64,000 nucleotides of DNA, taken from NCBI RefSeq assembly GCF_024436065.1, contig NZ_JANFNS010000004.1:372001-436000 (forward strand), read 5' to 3'. This DNA is from Saccharibacillus sp. JS10 (GTDB lineage Bacteria > Bacillota > Bacilli > Paenibacillales > Paenibacillaceae). A model generated the notes under the pieces. The model ran no database searches. It was not told the DNA's origin and was given only the letters and a program-made list of their open reading frames with translations. The translations under genes and the position numbers were made by a program. How positions within the stretch are numbered: the first letter of the stretch is position 1; each line of letters opens with the position of its first letter. Shown here piece after piece: positions 43,911-52,413 of this stretch.

Positions 43911-44102
43911 TAACGGATTGAGATGACGCTTAGCATTGTTTTTATAGGTTTTAAGAATCCTAACGGAACCACATGACGCTTAAAATCAAATCCGCTCGAT
44001 TTTTAGCGCAAAAAGCCGCAAAAAATGATTTTAACGGATATAGAATCCGTTAAAACTCGAATAGGATTGTTTAGTCGCTTCTAAGGGACATACAATCCGT
44101 TA
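43911..44102. repeat. 192-bp four-box array, copy 2
   Basis: Boxes start at 43911, 43961, 44032 and 44082, the same 50/71/50 spacing as copy 1 at 8898. Boxes 1 and 2 are TAACGGA...GACGCTTA, box 3 is the palindrome TAACGGATA...TCCGTTA, and box 4 (TAAGGGACATACAATCCGTTA without its last base) equals box 4 of copy 1. Between boxes, AAGCCGCAAA is also shared. It too lies between convergent genes. Confidence 0.85.
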
Positions 44103-44185
44103 AGTAAACAAAATCGAGCTTAGCGAAGCGCCAGCTCTGTCTCTAATCGATTCGCCTATTGAAGGCGAATTATCCCTAAAACAAG

Positions 44186-44228
44186 ACAGAAAACAGCCGC
44201 TCCCCAACAAGGGAGCGGCTATTCTGTC
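44186..44228. terminator. Bidirectional terminator between gntK and the RND gene
   Basis: GACAGAAaACAGCCGCTCCC pairs with GGGAGCGGCTaTTCTGTC around a six-base loop. Confidence 0.75.
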
Positions 44229-44251
44229 TATACCCAAACTCTGCTGACGAA

Positions 44252-44383
44252 GCTGTAGCGGAGAGAGAAATTCAGTGGAGGAGCGTTAGCGTTCGCCTTT
44301 GAACTCGGAAAAATTCAAACAAAAATTTCAATCTCTTTTTCCGAGTTCAACACGCGACCGAAACGAATTTCTCTCGCAGCGGC
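44252..44383. repeat. Terminal-inverted-repeat element, copy C
   Basis: The 132-bp element has ends GCGGAGAGAGAAATTC and GAATTTCTCTCGC, the block GGAGCGTTAGCGTTCGCC and a nested repeat GAACTCGGAAAAA / TTTTTCCGAGTTC. As with copy A it follows a four-box array and a hairpin in a convergent gap. Confidence 0.85.
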
Positions 44384-44411
44384 ACCCCACCGCCACCCCC
44401 ACTTACCTGTC

Positions 44412-47400
44412 TCAGTCCAGCGGAGTCTCCAACTTCTCAAGCTCAGCCCGTCTAGCCCGAGACTTACTGCTGATCTTCATCAAGAACTCGTACACCACAG
44501 GTACGATCACAAGCGTCAGCAGCGTCGAACTAATCAGACCGCCGATAACGGTAATACCCAGCCCTTTAGAGATAATGCCCGCTCCGCCTTCCCATCCGGC
44601 AACGAGCGGAACCAGAGCACCGATAGTCGCCAATGCCGTCATCAGAATCGGACGCAGACGCGTCGATCCTGCTTCCAGCAAGGCTTCGCGAGTAGACAGA
44701 CCTTCGCGTTCTTTGTGAATAACGCGGTCGATCAAGACGATCGCGTTGGTGACGACGATACCGATCAACATCAGCACGCCCATCAGCGCAGATACGCTTA
44801 GCGATTCGCCGCCGATCAACAGACCGATCAAGGCGCCGATCACGATAAACGGAAGCGAGAACAAAATCGCGAACGGTGCCAGACCGCCGCCGAATGTTAC
44901 AACGAGTACGAAGTAGACAATCGCGATGGCAGCGAGCATCGCAAGGCCCAGTTGCGAGAACGTATCGTTGATTTGTTCCGTAACCCCGCCGAATTCCACA
45001 GTGATTCCGTCTGGCAAATCCAACTCTTTGATTTTGTTCTCAAGTGTAGTCGAAGCACCGCCTACGTCAGACGATACGATATTTGCCGAAAGTTGCGCGA
45101 CCGTTTTGCCATCGGAACGGCTGATCGTATCCGGCGCAACGCCTTCTTGGACATCGACCACATCACGAATAGGCACTTGCACGCCTAACGGAGAAGTTAA
45201 TTCCGTATCTTCGATGTCTTGAAGATCCGAGAACGTTTTGCTTTCGGTCTGGATATAGACGTCATGACTTTGACCATCCAGATCGACTTGCGTCAATACC
45301 GGACGCTGCGTAACCGGAGCCAGCGCCATCGCAATCTGTCCAGCAGTCAGCCCGTAGGAGCTGAGTTCGGCTTGGTTAGCGACCAGCGTATATTGGTTGT
45401 AGCCTTCTTCCAGATTGCTTTTGGCTTCTTCAAAGTTCGAATCGTCTTGAATCAGCTTCAGAATCTGATCGGAGACCGGCTTCAGATCTTCGGTGCTATC
45501 GCCATAGACGCTCACGCTTAATTGACCGCCACCGAGCCCTCCGCCAATATCCATTTGGCTCCATTCGCCATCTGGAATTTTTTCTTGCAATCCAGCGATC
45601 AGATCTTCTTTCACTTGATCGAAGTCTGGAGTATCGCTATCGAATTCGGTATAGAACAAAGCCGAATTTGCAGAACCGAATCCAAGTGGACTCGAACCGC
45701 CAATCGAATATTGCATCTTCGTCAGATGCGGCTGCTCTTGAACGAATTTCTCGGCTTCAAGCAGACGATCTTGAGCTTGCTCATCGGTTGCACCCGCTTC
45801 CGGTGCATACGTGAACGTGAATGTTTTGTCTTCTTGCTCCGGCAAGAAGCTTGTGCCGACATAAGGCAGAGTGAACAAACTTCCGACCAGCAAGACGACC
45901 GCGATCAGGAACGTAATCAGCTTATGCGAAAGCGACCAGTTCAATACACGTTTGTATCCTTCGGCAAGGCGACTAGGCTTGTCATGCGAAGCTTTTTTCT
46001 TGATGCCGCCGCGGAACAGCGTATGCGCAAGCATCGGAACAAGCGTAATCGCGATTAACAGCGAAGCCAGCAAAGCGAATACCATCGTTAAGGCGAACGG
46101 CGTGAACAGTTCGCCGACCATTCCGCTGACAAAAGCAAGCGGAAGGAATACAGCCAATGTCACGATCGTCGAAGACATGATCGGCAAGAACATCTCTCGC
46201 GTTGCGGCGCTGATCAGTTGGCGTCCGCGCAGCTTCTCGCCGCTGAGGGTCATGCGGCGATAGATATTCTCGATAACGACAATCGAGTCATCGACAACCC
46301 GTCCAATCGCGACCGTCATCGCGCCCAGCGTCATCATATTCAGCGTGACGTCCATTTGCTTAAGCAGCAATACGGCAATCAGCAAAGACAACGGAATCGA
46401 TAAAATCGAGATGATTGTCGAACGAATATCACGTAAGAACAGCAAGATAATCAATACGGCGAACAAAGCGCCGAAGATCGCTTTTTCAAGCATCGTGCGA
46501 ACCGAATCTTCGATCGGTTTGCCTTGATCCAGCATCACGGTCAGATTCAGACCGGAATATTGGCTTTCCAGATCCGCGATTTTTTCTTTAACCGCGTTGA
46601 CAACATCTACCGTATTGGCATCGTTCGTTTTGACGATCTGAATCCCGATCGATTCTTGCCCGTTCGTACGGGACACCGACTCGGAACTGCCAATGACGTC
46701 AAACTTCGCAATATCGCTCAGTTTGACCGTAGGCAAGCCGCTTGCCGCTGCTCCAGCGGCAGCTTGACCTTGCTGCGCCGCGTCGGTGCTTGGCGTAGCC
46801 GCACCTTCTTGCGCCGCGCTCGCATCAGCGCCAGGCTGCGTCTGACTGCCTTGCGTCACATCGACGCCCGCGCCTTGCTGCGCTTCGCCTTCTTGCGCGG
46901 CGCTGGAAGATGTTGCATCGGCCGAGCCGGCTTCGCTCGGCATGCCCGATGCTTGCGGAGTTCCCGCCGCATCCGGCGCTGCGCCGCCGCTTGTTTCTGC
47001 ACCGCTTTGTGCTTGGGAAGGCACAATCGGAATTTCAAGAGCTTTCAGATTGTTGAGCGTCGTCACATTGCCGTCGACGACCACAGCGGACTGTTTATCG
47101 TCCAAGGTGAACAATCCAAGAGGCGCACGAACCGACGAAGCATCCACGATATTTTGCACCGTTTCGCGGGTCAGACCGAGTTCTTCCATTTTGGCATCAT
47201 CGAATGTGAGTTGAACTTCGCGCATATACTGACCGGAGATCTGAACCGAAGCGATGCCTTCGATTTTTTCAAGTTCCGGAAGCACTTGTTCCTCAGAGAT
47301 CCGCGATAATTCTTCCAGATCATCTTTGCTGTTTTCTGTCGAAGCACTCAGCGAGATGACGGGGAACGAGTTGAGGCTGAAGCGCGTGATTTGAGGGCGC

Positions 47401-47768
47401 TCTACGCTTTCGGGCAATGTGACTTGGTTTAACCCTTCGCGAATTTGAGCTGTAGCTTCATCCAAATTGGCTCCATATTTGAATTCAACAGAAAGAGTAG
47501 CCACATTTTCCATCGACGAAGACGTAACGTTTTGTACGCCATTCACATTGCGTAACATTTGCTCAAGCGGAATCGTGACTTCGTTCATCACTTTTTCCGG
47601 AGCAGCTCCTGGATCGATAGCGGTAATACTTAAGAACGGAACATTAATGTCTGGAATCGTTTCTTGCTTCATCGTAAGCCCGCTGTAAATCCCGGCTGCG
47701 GTAATGACAATCGTCAAAAACCAGATGGCAAGCTTATTGCGCAAGGAAAAGCCGATGATACTTTTCAT
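44412..47768 (-). CDS. RND-family multidrug/lipid efflux permease (SwrC/HAE1-like)
   Basis: The 1118-residue protein has 12 transmembrane helices: one at the N-terminus (SIIGFSLRNKLAIWFLTIVI), groups about 430-590 and the C-terminal 220 residues, and two large extracytoplasmic loops. The proton relay region reads GAMTVAIGRVVDDSIVVIENIYRR. Near residues 250-344 the first loop carries a low-complexity Ala/Gln/Gly/Ser insert of about 95 residues. Relatives export surfactin-like lipopeptides or drugs. ATG 47768 follows GGAG; GTG/ATG at 47783 is rejected on spacing. A TetR gene lies 77 bp upstream on the same strand. Confidence 0.92.
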   Translation of the reverse strand: MKSIIGFSLRNKLAIWFLTIVITAAGIYSGLTMKQETIPDINVPFLSITAIDPGAAPEKVMNEVTIPLEQMLRNVNGVQNVTSSSMENVATLSVEFKYGANLDEATAQIREGLNQVTLPESVERPQITRFSLNSFPVISLSASTENSKDDLEELSRISEEQVLPELEKIEGIASVQISGQYMREVQLTFDDAKMEELGLTRETVQNIVDASSVRAPLGLFTLDDKQSAVVVDGNVTTLNNLKALEIPIVPSQAQSGAETSGGAAPDAAGTPQASGMPSEAGSADATSSSAAQEGEAQQGAGVDVTQGSQTQPGADASAAQEGAATPSTDAAQQGQAAAGAAASGLPTVKLSDIAKFDVIGSSESVSRTNGQESIGIQIVKTNDANTVDVVNAVKEKIADLESQYSGLNLTVMLDQGKPIEDSVRTMLEKAIFGALFAVLIILLFLRDIRSTIISILSIPLSLLIAVLLLKQMDVTLNMMTLGAMTVAIGRVVDDSIVVIENIYRRMTLSGEKLRGRQLISAATREMFLPIMSSTIVTLAVFLPLAFVSGMVGELFTPFALTMVFALLASLLIAITLVPMLAHTLFRGGIKKKASHDKPSRLAEGYKRVLNWSLSHKLITFLIAVVLLVGSLFTLPYVGTSFLPEQEDKTFTFTYAPEAGATDEQAQDRLLEAEKFVQEQPHLTKMQYSIGGSSPLGFGSANSALFYTEFDSDTPDFDQVKEDLIAGLQEKIPDGEWSQMDIGGGLGGGQLSVSVYGDSTEDLKPVSDQILKLIQDDSNFEEAKSNLEEGYNQYTLVANQAELSSYGLTAGQIAMALAPVTQRPVLTQVDLDGQSHDVYIQTESKTFSDLQDIEDTELTSPLGVQVPIRDVVDVQEGVAPDTISRSDGKTVAQLSANIVSSDVGGASTTLENKIKELDLPDGITVEFGGVTEQINDTFSQLGLAMLAAIAIVYFVLVVTFGGGLAPFAILFSLPFIVIGALIGLLIGGESLSVSALMGVLMLIGIVVTNAIVLIDRVIHKEREGLSTREALLEAGSTRLRPILMTALATIGALVPLVAGWEGGAGIISKGLGITVIGGLISSTLLTLVIVPVVYEFLMKISSKSRARRAELEKLETPLD

Positions 47769-47844
47769 AAAAAGATTCTCCACTCCTCTTAGGTAGACTG
47801 CATCCGTTGTCGGATGTCATTTTCAAGCAATTGGCATCAACAGG

Positions 47845-48786
47845 TCAATGAGCAACTTGTTCATCAAGACGGTAAGAAAGCAGCGGCATCAGTTGTTCAA
47901 GCGCACTGCGCAGCACATGGATTTCTTTGAGATTGGCAAGCATCCCTTTGACGACGACGCGTCTTGGCGTATCGCTATTCAATTCGTTTTCGAGAATATC
48001 GAGTGTTTCCAGTGCATCGTTAAGTTCGGTACGAAGCAGTGGGCTCCAAGCCAGCGTATCTCGCATTTGCCGAATCAAAATAAACGGGCGTTTTGCCGCA
48101 GAAGATTCTTCCGGGGCTTGCTGAATCCATTCTGCCCATAGCGTCGAAGAGATCAGAGGCTCTGGTTGTTGATCAAGCAAACGTTCGGCAGCGGCATCCA
48201 CCATCACTTCCAAATGACGAAGCGCTTCGGTAATTGGAATTTCAGGCATTCCCCAATCGTCTACGAGTTGAAGATACGAGACCGTGAGCCCGCCAACCAC
48301 GATAAACAAATCACCGGAGTAGCGATCAATCTCGTTGCCGTAAATCCCAATCAGGCTGCGACGGATCAATACAAAAGCATGAGTGATCAAAGGATGACGC
48401 GCCGGTGTACAATCGTCTTCGTTTTCTTGCTTGAGCTTATCGCCGATTCCGGTAAATTCTTTTTCGCGAATTTGCATCAGCATAAACGACTTGAATTCGA
48501 TTAACGAATGGAGCAGAACTTCGATCTGGGCAAGAAAGATTTCTTTGGCGGATCGATCTTGCATAGCGGCAACTTCTAGCTTTTCTTGCAACGTACTTAG
48601 CGCGTATTGGTGGATCGAGCGAATCAGTTCTTCTTTGGAGCGGAAATGTTGGTACAGCGTCCCTTTGGAAAAACCGCAGCGTTCCGCTATATCTTGCATC
48701 GATGTCGCTTTGATCCCTCGCTCAGAAAATAAAGCTAGGGACACAGCGAAAATGGTATGTTTACGCTCTGCGGATTTGTCTGCCAA
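47845..48786 (-). CDS. TetR/AcrR-family regulator of the RND exporter
   Basis: The 313-residue protein has an N-terminal HTH (TSMQDIAERCGFSKGTLYQHFRSKEEL, described in two parts: TSMQDIAERCGF then SKGTLYQHFRSKEEL) and an unusually long C-terminal domain; typical TetR proteins have about 200 residues. The same arrangement, TetR then RND permease, is known for swrC-like loci in Bacillales. GGAGGCGC precedes ATG 48786. A palindrome in its promoter suggests autoregulation of a tetR-RND operon. Confidence 0.88.
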   Translation of the reverse strand: MADKSAERKHTIFAVSLALFSERGIKATSMQDIAERCGFSKGTLYQHFRSKEELIRSIHQYALSTLQEKLEVAAMQDRSAKEIFLAQIEVLLHSLIEFKSFMLMQIREKEFTGIGDKLKQENEDDCTPARHPLITHAFVLIRRSLIGIYGNEIDRYSGDLFIVVGGLTVSYLQLVDDWGMPEIPITEALRHLEVMVDAAAERLLDQQPEPLISSTLWAEWIQQAPEESSAAKRPFILIRQMRDTLAWSPLLRTELNDALETLDILENELNSDTPRRVVVKGMLANLKEIHVLRSALEQLMPLLSYRLDEQVAH

Positions 48787-48827
48787 ACTTCATGCGCCTC
48801 CTTGTTTGACCTGTTGGTTCTGTAAAC

Positions 48828-48874
48828 GACTATGTAGTCAAACTTAGTATAAACGAAAAAAACGACCGGCTCAA
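48828..48874 (-). promoter_or_regulatory. Promoter and operator of the tetR-RND operon
   Basis: On the minus strand TTGAGC (48869-48874), 17 bp, TATACT (48846-48851), followed at the start point by the palindrome GACTATGTAGTC (48828-48839). The -35 lies inside the ykkD terminator hairpin. Confidence 0.7.
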
Positions 48875-48910
48875 CTTTAGCTGTAAACTCAGTCGAACCC
48901 CGTCGTTTTA
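48855..48910 (-). terminator. Terminator of ykkCD
   Basis: AAAACGAC and GTCGTTTT (minus strand) close a long hairpin followed by a T run, 16 bases after the ykkD stop. Confidence 0.6.
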
Positions 48911-48925
48911 GATCGATATGGAGTT

Positions 48926-49240
48926 TTAAGAAATCAGTTTCAAACCGACTGCTGCCGACAAGATCATCGCGATAAACAATAGTCTTCGCGCTTCTTTTGG
49001 TTCTCCGTACATAAACATCCCGACCATAGCACCGCCAACTGTACCGATACCGGTCCAGATCGCGTACGCCGTTCCCATCGGAATATGTTGCATCGCAAAC
49101 GTAAGCAGCGAGAAACTACTCACAAACGAAGCAAACAAAAGAGCGAAAGAACGCAGAGATTTACGCATCGAGACTTGTTTTAAAGCAATAACCCCAATGA
49201 CTTCTACACATCCGGCTAACACAAGTGCAATCCATGCCAT
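48926..49240 (-). CDS. ykkD: SMR-family efflux subunit YkkD
   Basis: The 104-residue protein has four helices and the SMR pattern GCVEVIGVIALKQ (membrane Glu in helix 1), SFSLLTFAMQHIPMGTAYAIWTGIGTVGG. It closely resembles YkkD, which works as a heterodimer with YkkC. Its ATG follows the ykkC stop codon directly, with AAGGAGG inside the end of ykkC. Confidence 0.92.
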   Translation of the reverse strand: MAWIALVLAGCVEVIGVIALKQVSMRKSLRSFALLFASFVSSFSLLTFAMQHIPMGTAYAIWTGIGTVGGAMVGMFMYGEPKEARRLLFIAMILSAAVGLKLIS

Positions 49241-49615
49241 TTAGATCGCCTCCTTTTTGGGTGCGATAGATGCAGCATGATCGTCATCCGGCGAATCGGT
49301 AACCATTTTCAGACCGATCACGCCCGAGAGCAGCAGTAAAATCAGCAACGTCTTCGTTATGCTGAAAGGTTCTCCGAATATGACGGTTTCGGCAACGACC
49401 GTTCCGGCTGTACCGAGACCTGTAAATACGGCATACACGCTGCCGATCGGCAGTACTTTGGTAGCATTGATCATCATAAAGAAGCTGATCGCAATCCCCG
49501 CTCCGGTAAGCAACCATTCCCAAATATTCGAAGAATGTTTAAGCCCGGATACCCAACCGATTTCTACCAATCCTCCGATCAACACAAATAACCATCCGCG
49601 ATTTGCACGGCTCAT
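49241..49615 (-). CDS. ykkC: SMR-family efflux subunit YkkC
   Basis: The 124-residue protein has four helices with GLVEIGWVSGLKHS and VLPIGSVYAVFTGLGTAGTVVAE, close to Bacillus YkkC, plus a polar C-terminal tail. YkkCD pairs export drugs or guanidinium. ATG 49615 is ten bases after AAGGAG; a GTG at 49624 is too close to it. In Bacillus this pair sits behind a guanidine riboswitch; here the gene is preceded directly by tetR. Confidence 0.92.
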   Translation of the reverse strand: MSRANRGWLFVLIGGLVEIGWVSGLKHSSNIWEWLLTGAGIAISFFMMINATKVLPIGSVYAVFTGLGTAGTVVAETVIFGEPFSITKTLLILLLLSGVIGLKMVTDSPDDDHAASIAPKKEAI

Positions 49616-49642
49616 TGTTGTCACTCTCCTTGAACATTGCTT

Positions 49643-50227
49643 CTATTTATTAATCAATACGCCGCGACAATATATAGGGAAAACAGCTTCTAATCTTCGC
49701 GTTGCTTTGTCACGCGTTGTATAGATCGCTTCCGCAAGCACGCCTTCGAGTACCGTAATATAGGCGAGTGCTGCTTCTTGCGCATTGCCCGTTTGCAACC
49801 GCGTCTGATGCAGAGGTCTTTCTAGCAGCGAAGTCAAAAGCCGCTCCGCCTGCATGAAAAAAGGATTCATCAGTTCCATCACCTGATCATGCAGCGAACT
49901 AGGTGGGAAATAAGACATTCTCAGCAAAAAACGTGTCTGTGCATCCGATTCATTATCGTCCATCAAGCGTTTTGCGAGCGAAAGAAAAGTTTCTTCGAAC
50001 GGGCGATCCCGATTTTCTAAAAGGTGACGAAGCATCATACGCTTTTTGCTACGAAGCGCTTGTTTGAACACATGTAAAAACAAATCTTCTTTGCTGCGAA
50101 AATGCGCATAGATCGAAGGTTTGCGAATCCCCACGGCTTCGGCAATTTTTCCTAAAGAAGCCGCTTCAAATCCTTCACTTGCAAAAAGGTCAAGCGCAAC
50201 GTCTTCAATCGCAGATTTACGCGTCAT
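49643..50227 (-). CDS. TetR/AcrR-family regulator of ykkCD
   Basis: The 194-residue protein has the HTH SLGKIAEAVGIRKPSIYAHF at residues about 24-43 and a normal-length C-terminal domain. It begins a three-gene operon with ykkC and ykkD, whose first gene starts 27 bases downstream. GGAGTG precedes ATG 50227. A perfect palindrome lies 58 bases upstream. It probably responds to a cationic compound that the pump exports. Confidence 0.88.
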   Translation of the reverse strand: MTRKSAIEDVALDLFASEGFEAASLGKIAEAVGIRKPSIYAHFRSKEDLFLHVFKQALRSKKRMMLRHLLENRDRPFEETFLSLAKRLMDDNESDAQTRFLLRMSYFPPSSLHDQVMELMNPFFMQAERLLTSLLERPLHQTRLQTGNAQEAALAYITVLEGVLAEAIYTTRDKATRRLEAVFPIYCRGVLINK

Positions 50228-50284
50228 TGATCAACACTCCTTTCTTTTTGAGAATCTTTTGAACATAGATCTAGCAAAAACGAA

Positions 50285-50298
50285 CTAACGGTCGTTAG
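50285..50298 (-). promoter_or_regulatory. Operator of the tetR-ykkCD operon
   Basis: CTAACG-GT-CGTTAG is a perfect 6+6 palindrome of the kind bound by TetR/QacR-type repressors, placed in the upstream region of the regulator. Confidence 0.65.
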
Positions 50299-50457
50299 GT
50301 ATGAATTTATCAACTCTGATTTTGAATGTCAAGTCTGCTGGTCTATTGAATATTTGGGGAAGATGAAACCGAACTTAAAAGCTGACGTATGGAGTCGTAT
50401 TGAGAATATGGACTGCTACATGAAGATCACGTCATATTGGAGAAAGGAACATGCGAA

Positions 50458-51969
50458 GTGAGACGCGGACTGATCGTATTTATGATTGCCGTACTATTAT
50501 TCGTCGTTTATTATTTCGGCGTAGATTTGCTTGGAACAACGGGCGCTGCGGTCATGAGTATTTTTTCGACACTGACAGTCATCTCGATTGCTTTTCTAAT
50601 TTTTATGGATAACCGTAATCCGTCGAGTACGTTATCTTGGATTTTGGTGCTTGGATTATTGCCGGTCGTCGGCTTGATCTTCTATTTTTTATTCGGGCAA
50701 AATTATTTCCGCAGACGCAAGTACGACAAAAAAGCGCAGTGGGATCGCCGAATCTATAAATGGAGCGAAAAAGATGCGTTGGCAGGTGCCGAAAACACAA
50801 CGCATTTCAGCGACGAGCAACAACGTATTTTGCGATTGTCCCGCCGATTGTCGCTAATGCCGGTATCTTACTCCAGCGAGACTTCTGTCCTGACCAACGG
50901 AGGCAGCACGTTCTCCGAATTGCTGGAAGCATTGCGAAACGCCAATCACCATATTCATATGGAATATTATATTTACCGCGCCGACGATATCGGAACGCAA
51001 ATTCAGCGGCTGTTGATCGAGAAAGCCAAAGCAGGCGTAGAAGTCCGGTTTATGGTCGATGCGGTCGGCAGTATTCAGCTTCCGCGTCGTTTTTTGGATG
51101 AGATGCGCGAAGCAGGGGTGAAAGTGGCTGTGTTTGGCGCGACCAAGTTTTTGCTTGCCACAAGCCGTGTCAATTACCGCAACCATCGCAAAATCGTCGT
51201 CATCGACAAAAAAATCGGGTTTATCGGCGGGCTTAATGTTGGAGACGAATATTTGAGCCGTAGCAAAACGTATGGATTTTGGCGCGATACCCATATGCGG
51301 ATTGAAGGCGAAGCGGTGAGTGCGCTGCAACGTATCTTTTTGCGGGATTGGCGGCATATGACGAACGAACAGCCGACAGGGCCTGGATATTTTCAATCGA
51401 AAGGCAAGCCGAATCCGGAGCTGGGCGCTGTTCAGATTATCGCAAGCGGCCCCGACAATGATCGAAGGGCGCTCAAACATATCTTTTTTTCCATGATTAC
51501 GACTGCGAAAAAGTCCGTGTGGATCGCAACGCCTTACTTTATTCCAGACGACGATATTTTGACTGCTCTACGTACCGCTGCTTTATCCGGGCTGGATGTC
51601 CGATTGTTGTTCCCGGCAAAACCGGATAAAAAACTTCCGTTCTGGGCGTCTCATTCGTACTTTCCGATCTTGCTGGAAGCCGGCGTGAAAATCTACGAAT
51701 ACGAAAAAGGTTTTTTGCATTCCAAATTACTGATCGTCGACGGCGAGACCGCAAGCATCGGCACCGCCAATATGGATATGCGCAGCTTCCATTTGAATTT
51801 CGAAGTCAACGCCCTTCTCATGAATAATGCAAGCGTAACCCGAATCGCCGACGATTTCGAACGCGATTTGCTAAACACCACATTAATCGATCCGGAAAAG
51901 TTCCGTAGCAAACGCATTGCGCTTCGATTCATGGAATCCGCCGCACGTTTGCTATCCCCTTTACTTTAA
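50458..51969 (+). CDS. cls: Cardiolipin synthase
   Basis: The 503-residue protein has two N-terminal transmembrane helices, the PLDNc segment NPSSTLSWILVLGLLPVVGL, and two HKD motifs: HRKIVVIDKKIGFIGG and HSKLLIVDGETASIGTANMD. It condenses two phosphatidylglycerol molecules to cardiolipin at the membrane. GTG 50458 follows GAAAGGA; the TTG at 50437 is part of the leader. It is likely monocistronic, with a strong hairpin downstream. Confidence 0.95.
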   Translation: MRRGLIVFMIAVLLFVVYYFGVDLLGTTGAAVMSIFSTLTVISIAFLIFMDNRNPSSTLSWILVLGLLPVVGLIFYFLFGQNYFRRRKYDKKAQWDRRIYKWSEKDALAGAENTTHFSDEQQRILRLSRRLSLMPVSYSSETSVLTNGGSTFSELLEALRNANHHIHMEYYIYRADDIGTQIQRLLIEKAKAGVEVRFMVDAVGSIQLPRRFLDEMREAGVKVAVFGATKFLLATSRVNYRNHRKIVVIDKKIGFIGGLNVGDEYLSRSKTYGFWRDTHMRIEGEAVSALQRIFLRDWRHMTNEQPTGPGYFQSKGKPNPELGAVQIIASGPDNDRRALKHIFFSMITTAKKSVWIATPYFIPDDDILTALRTAALSGLDVRLLFPAKPDKKLPFWASHSYFPILLEAGVKIYEYEKGFLHSKLLIVDGETASIGTANMDMRSFHLNFEVNALLMNNASVTRIADDFERDLLNTTLIDPEKFRSKRIALRFMESAARLLSPLL

Positions 51970-51994
51970 TTGAATCTTTAGCTCCGCCTTTCAA

Positions 51995-52030
51995 CCCTCC
52001 TGAAAAAGCGAACAAGCTTTTTTAGGAGGG
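51995..52030 (+). terminator. Rho-independent terminator of cls
   Basis: CCCTCCTgAAAAAGC pairs with GCTTTTTtAGGAGGG around a six-base loop; T-rich in its 3' arm. Confidence 0.75.
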
Positions 52031-52076
52031 TGTTCGAATTGTCTTGCTTTAAATTTTTTTACTCTAAAACTACGCA

Positions 52077-52154
52077 GCTGCGGAGAAAGAAGTACAGAGA
52101 AAGACGCCTTTGAACGAAGTGAGACAGCGTCGTGATCTGCACTTCTTTCGCAGC
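52077..52154. repeat. Terminal-inverted-repeat element, short copy D
   Basis: The 78-bp element has ends GCTGCGGAGAAAGAAGTACA and TGCACTTCTTTCGCAGC, the shared GCCTTTGAA block and a nested GACGC/GCGTC pair. It is a diverged or reduced relative of copies A-C. The remaining 52155-52413 sequence before crtN is AT-rich with no clear promoter. Confidence 0.65.
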
Positions 52155-52413
52155 CCATCGTCCCCACCAAAAAGACTCCGCCAACATCCAAAAAGGTTTG
52201 AAAAGAGAGCGAAAGTCGTTTGTCCGAAAAGGCTTACTGTGGTAGGCTAAAGAAGAATCTTACGTTTCGAAAGTTAAATATTAAAATTTAATGAACATTA
52301 CGCCAAGTTCAAGCCAATTTCACAATATACATCATGCGTAAAGCGAGCCGTTGGACCGGTAATTGGGTAAATAAACGTTGATGGGGCAAGTCTAACCAAG
52401 AAAGGTGAATGGC

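Noticed and set aside
46524-47309. 261-residue ORF antisense to the RND gene
   Set aside because: Produced by the Ala/Gln/Gly-rich insert on the other strand.
49616-50457. Guanidine (ykkC) riboswitch before ykkCD
   Set aside because: The tetR gene fills the region and the conserved core was not seen.
52218-52245. Sigma-B-like promoter before the carotenoid operon
   Set aside because: GTTTGT with GTGGTA at 15 bp is a poor match to the -10; too weak to call.
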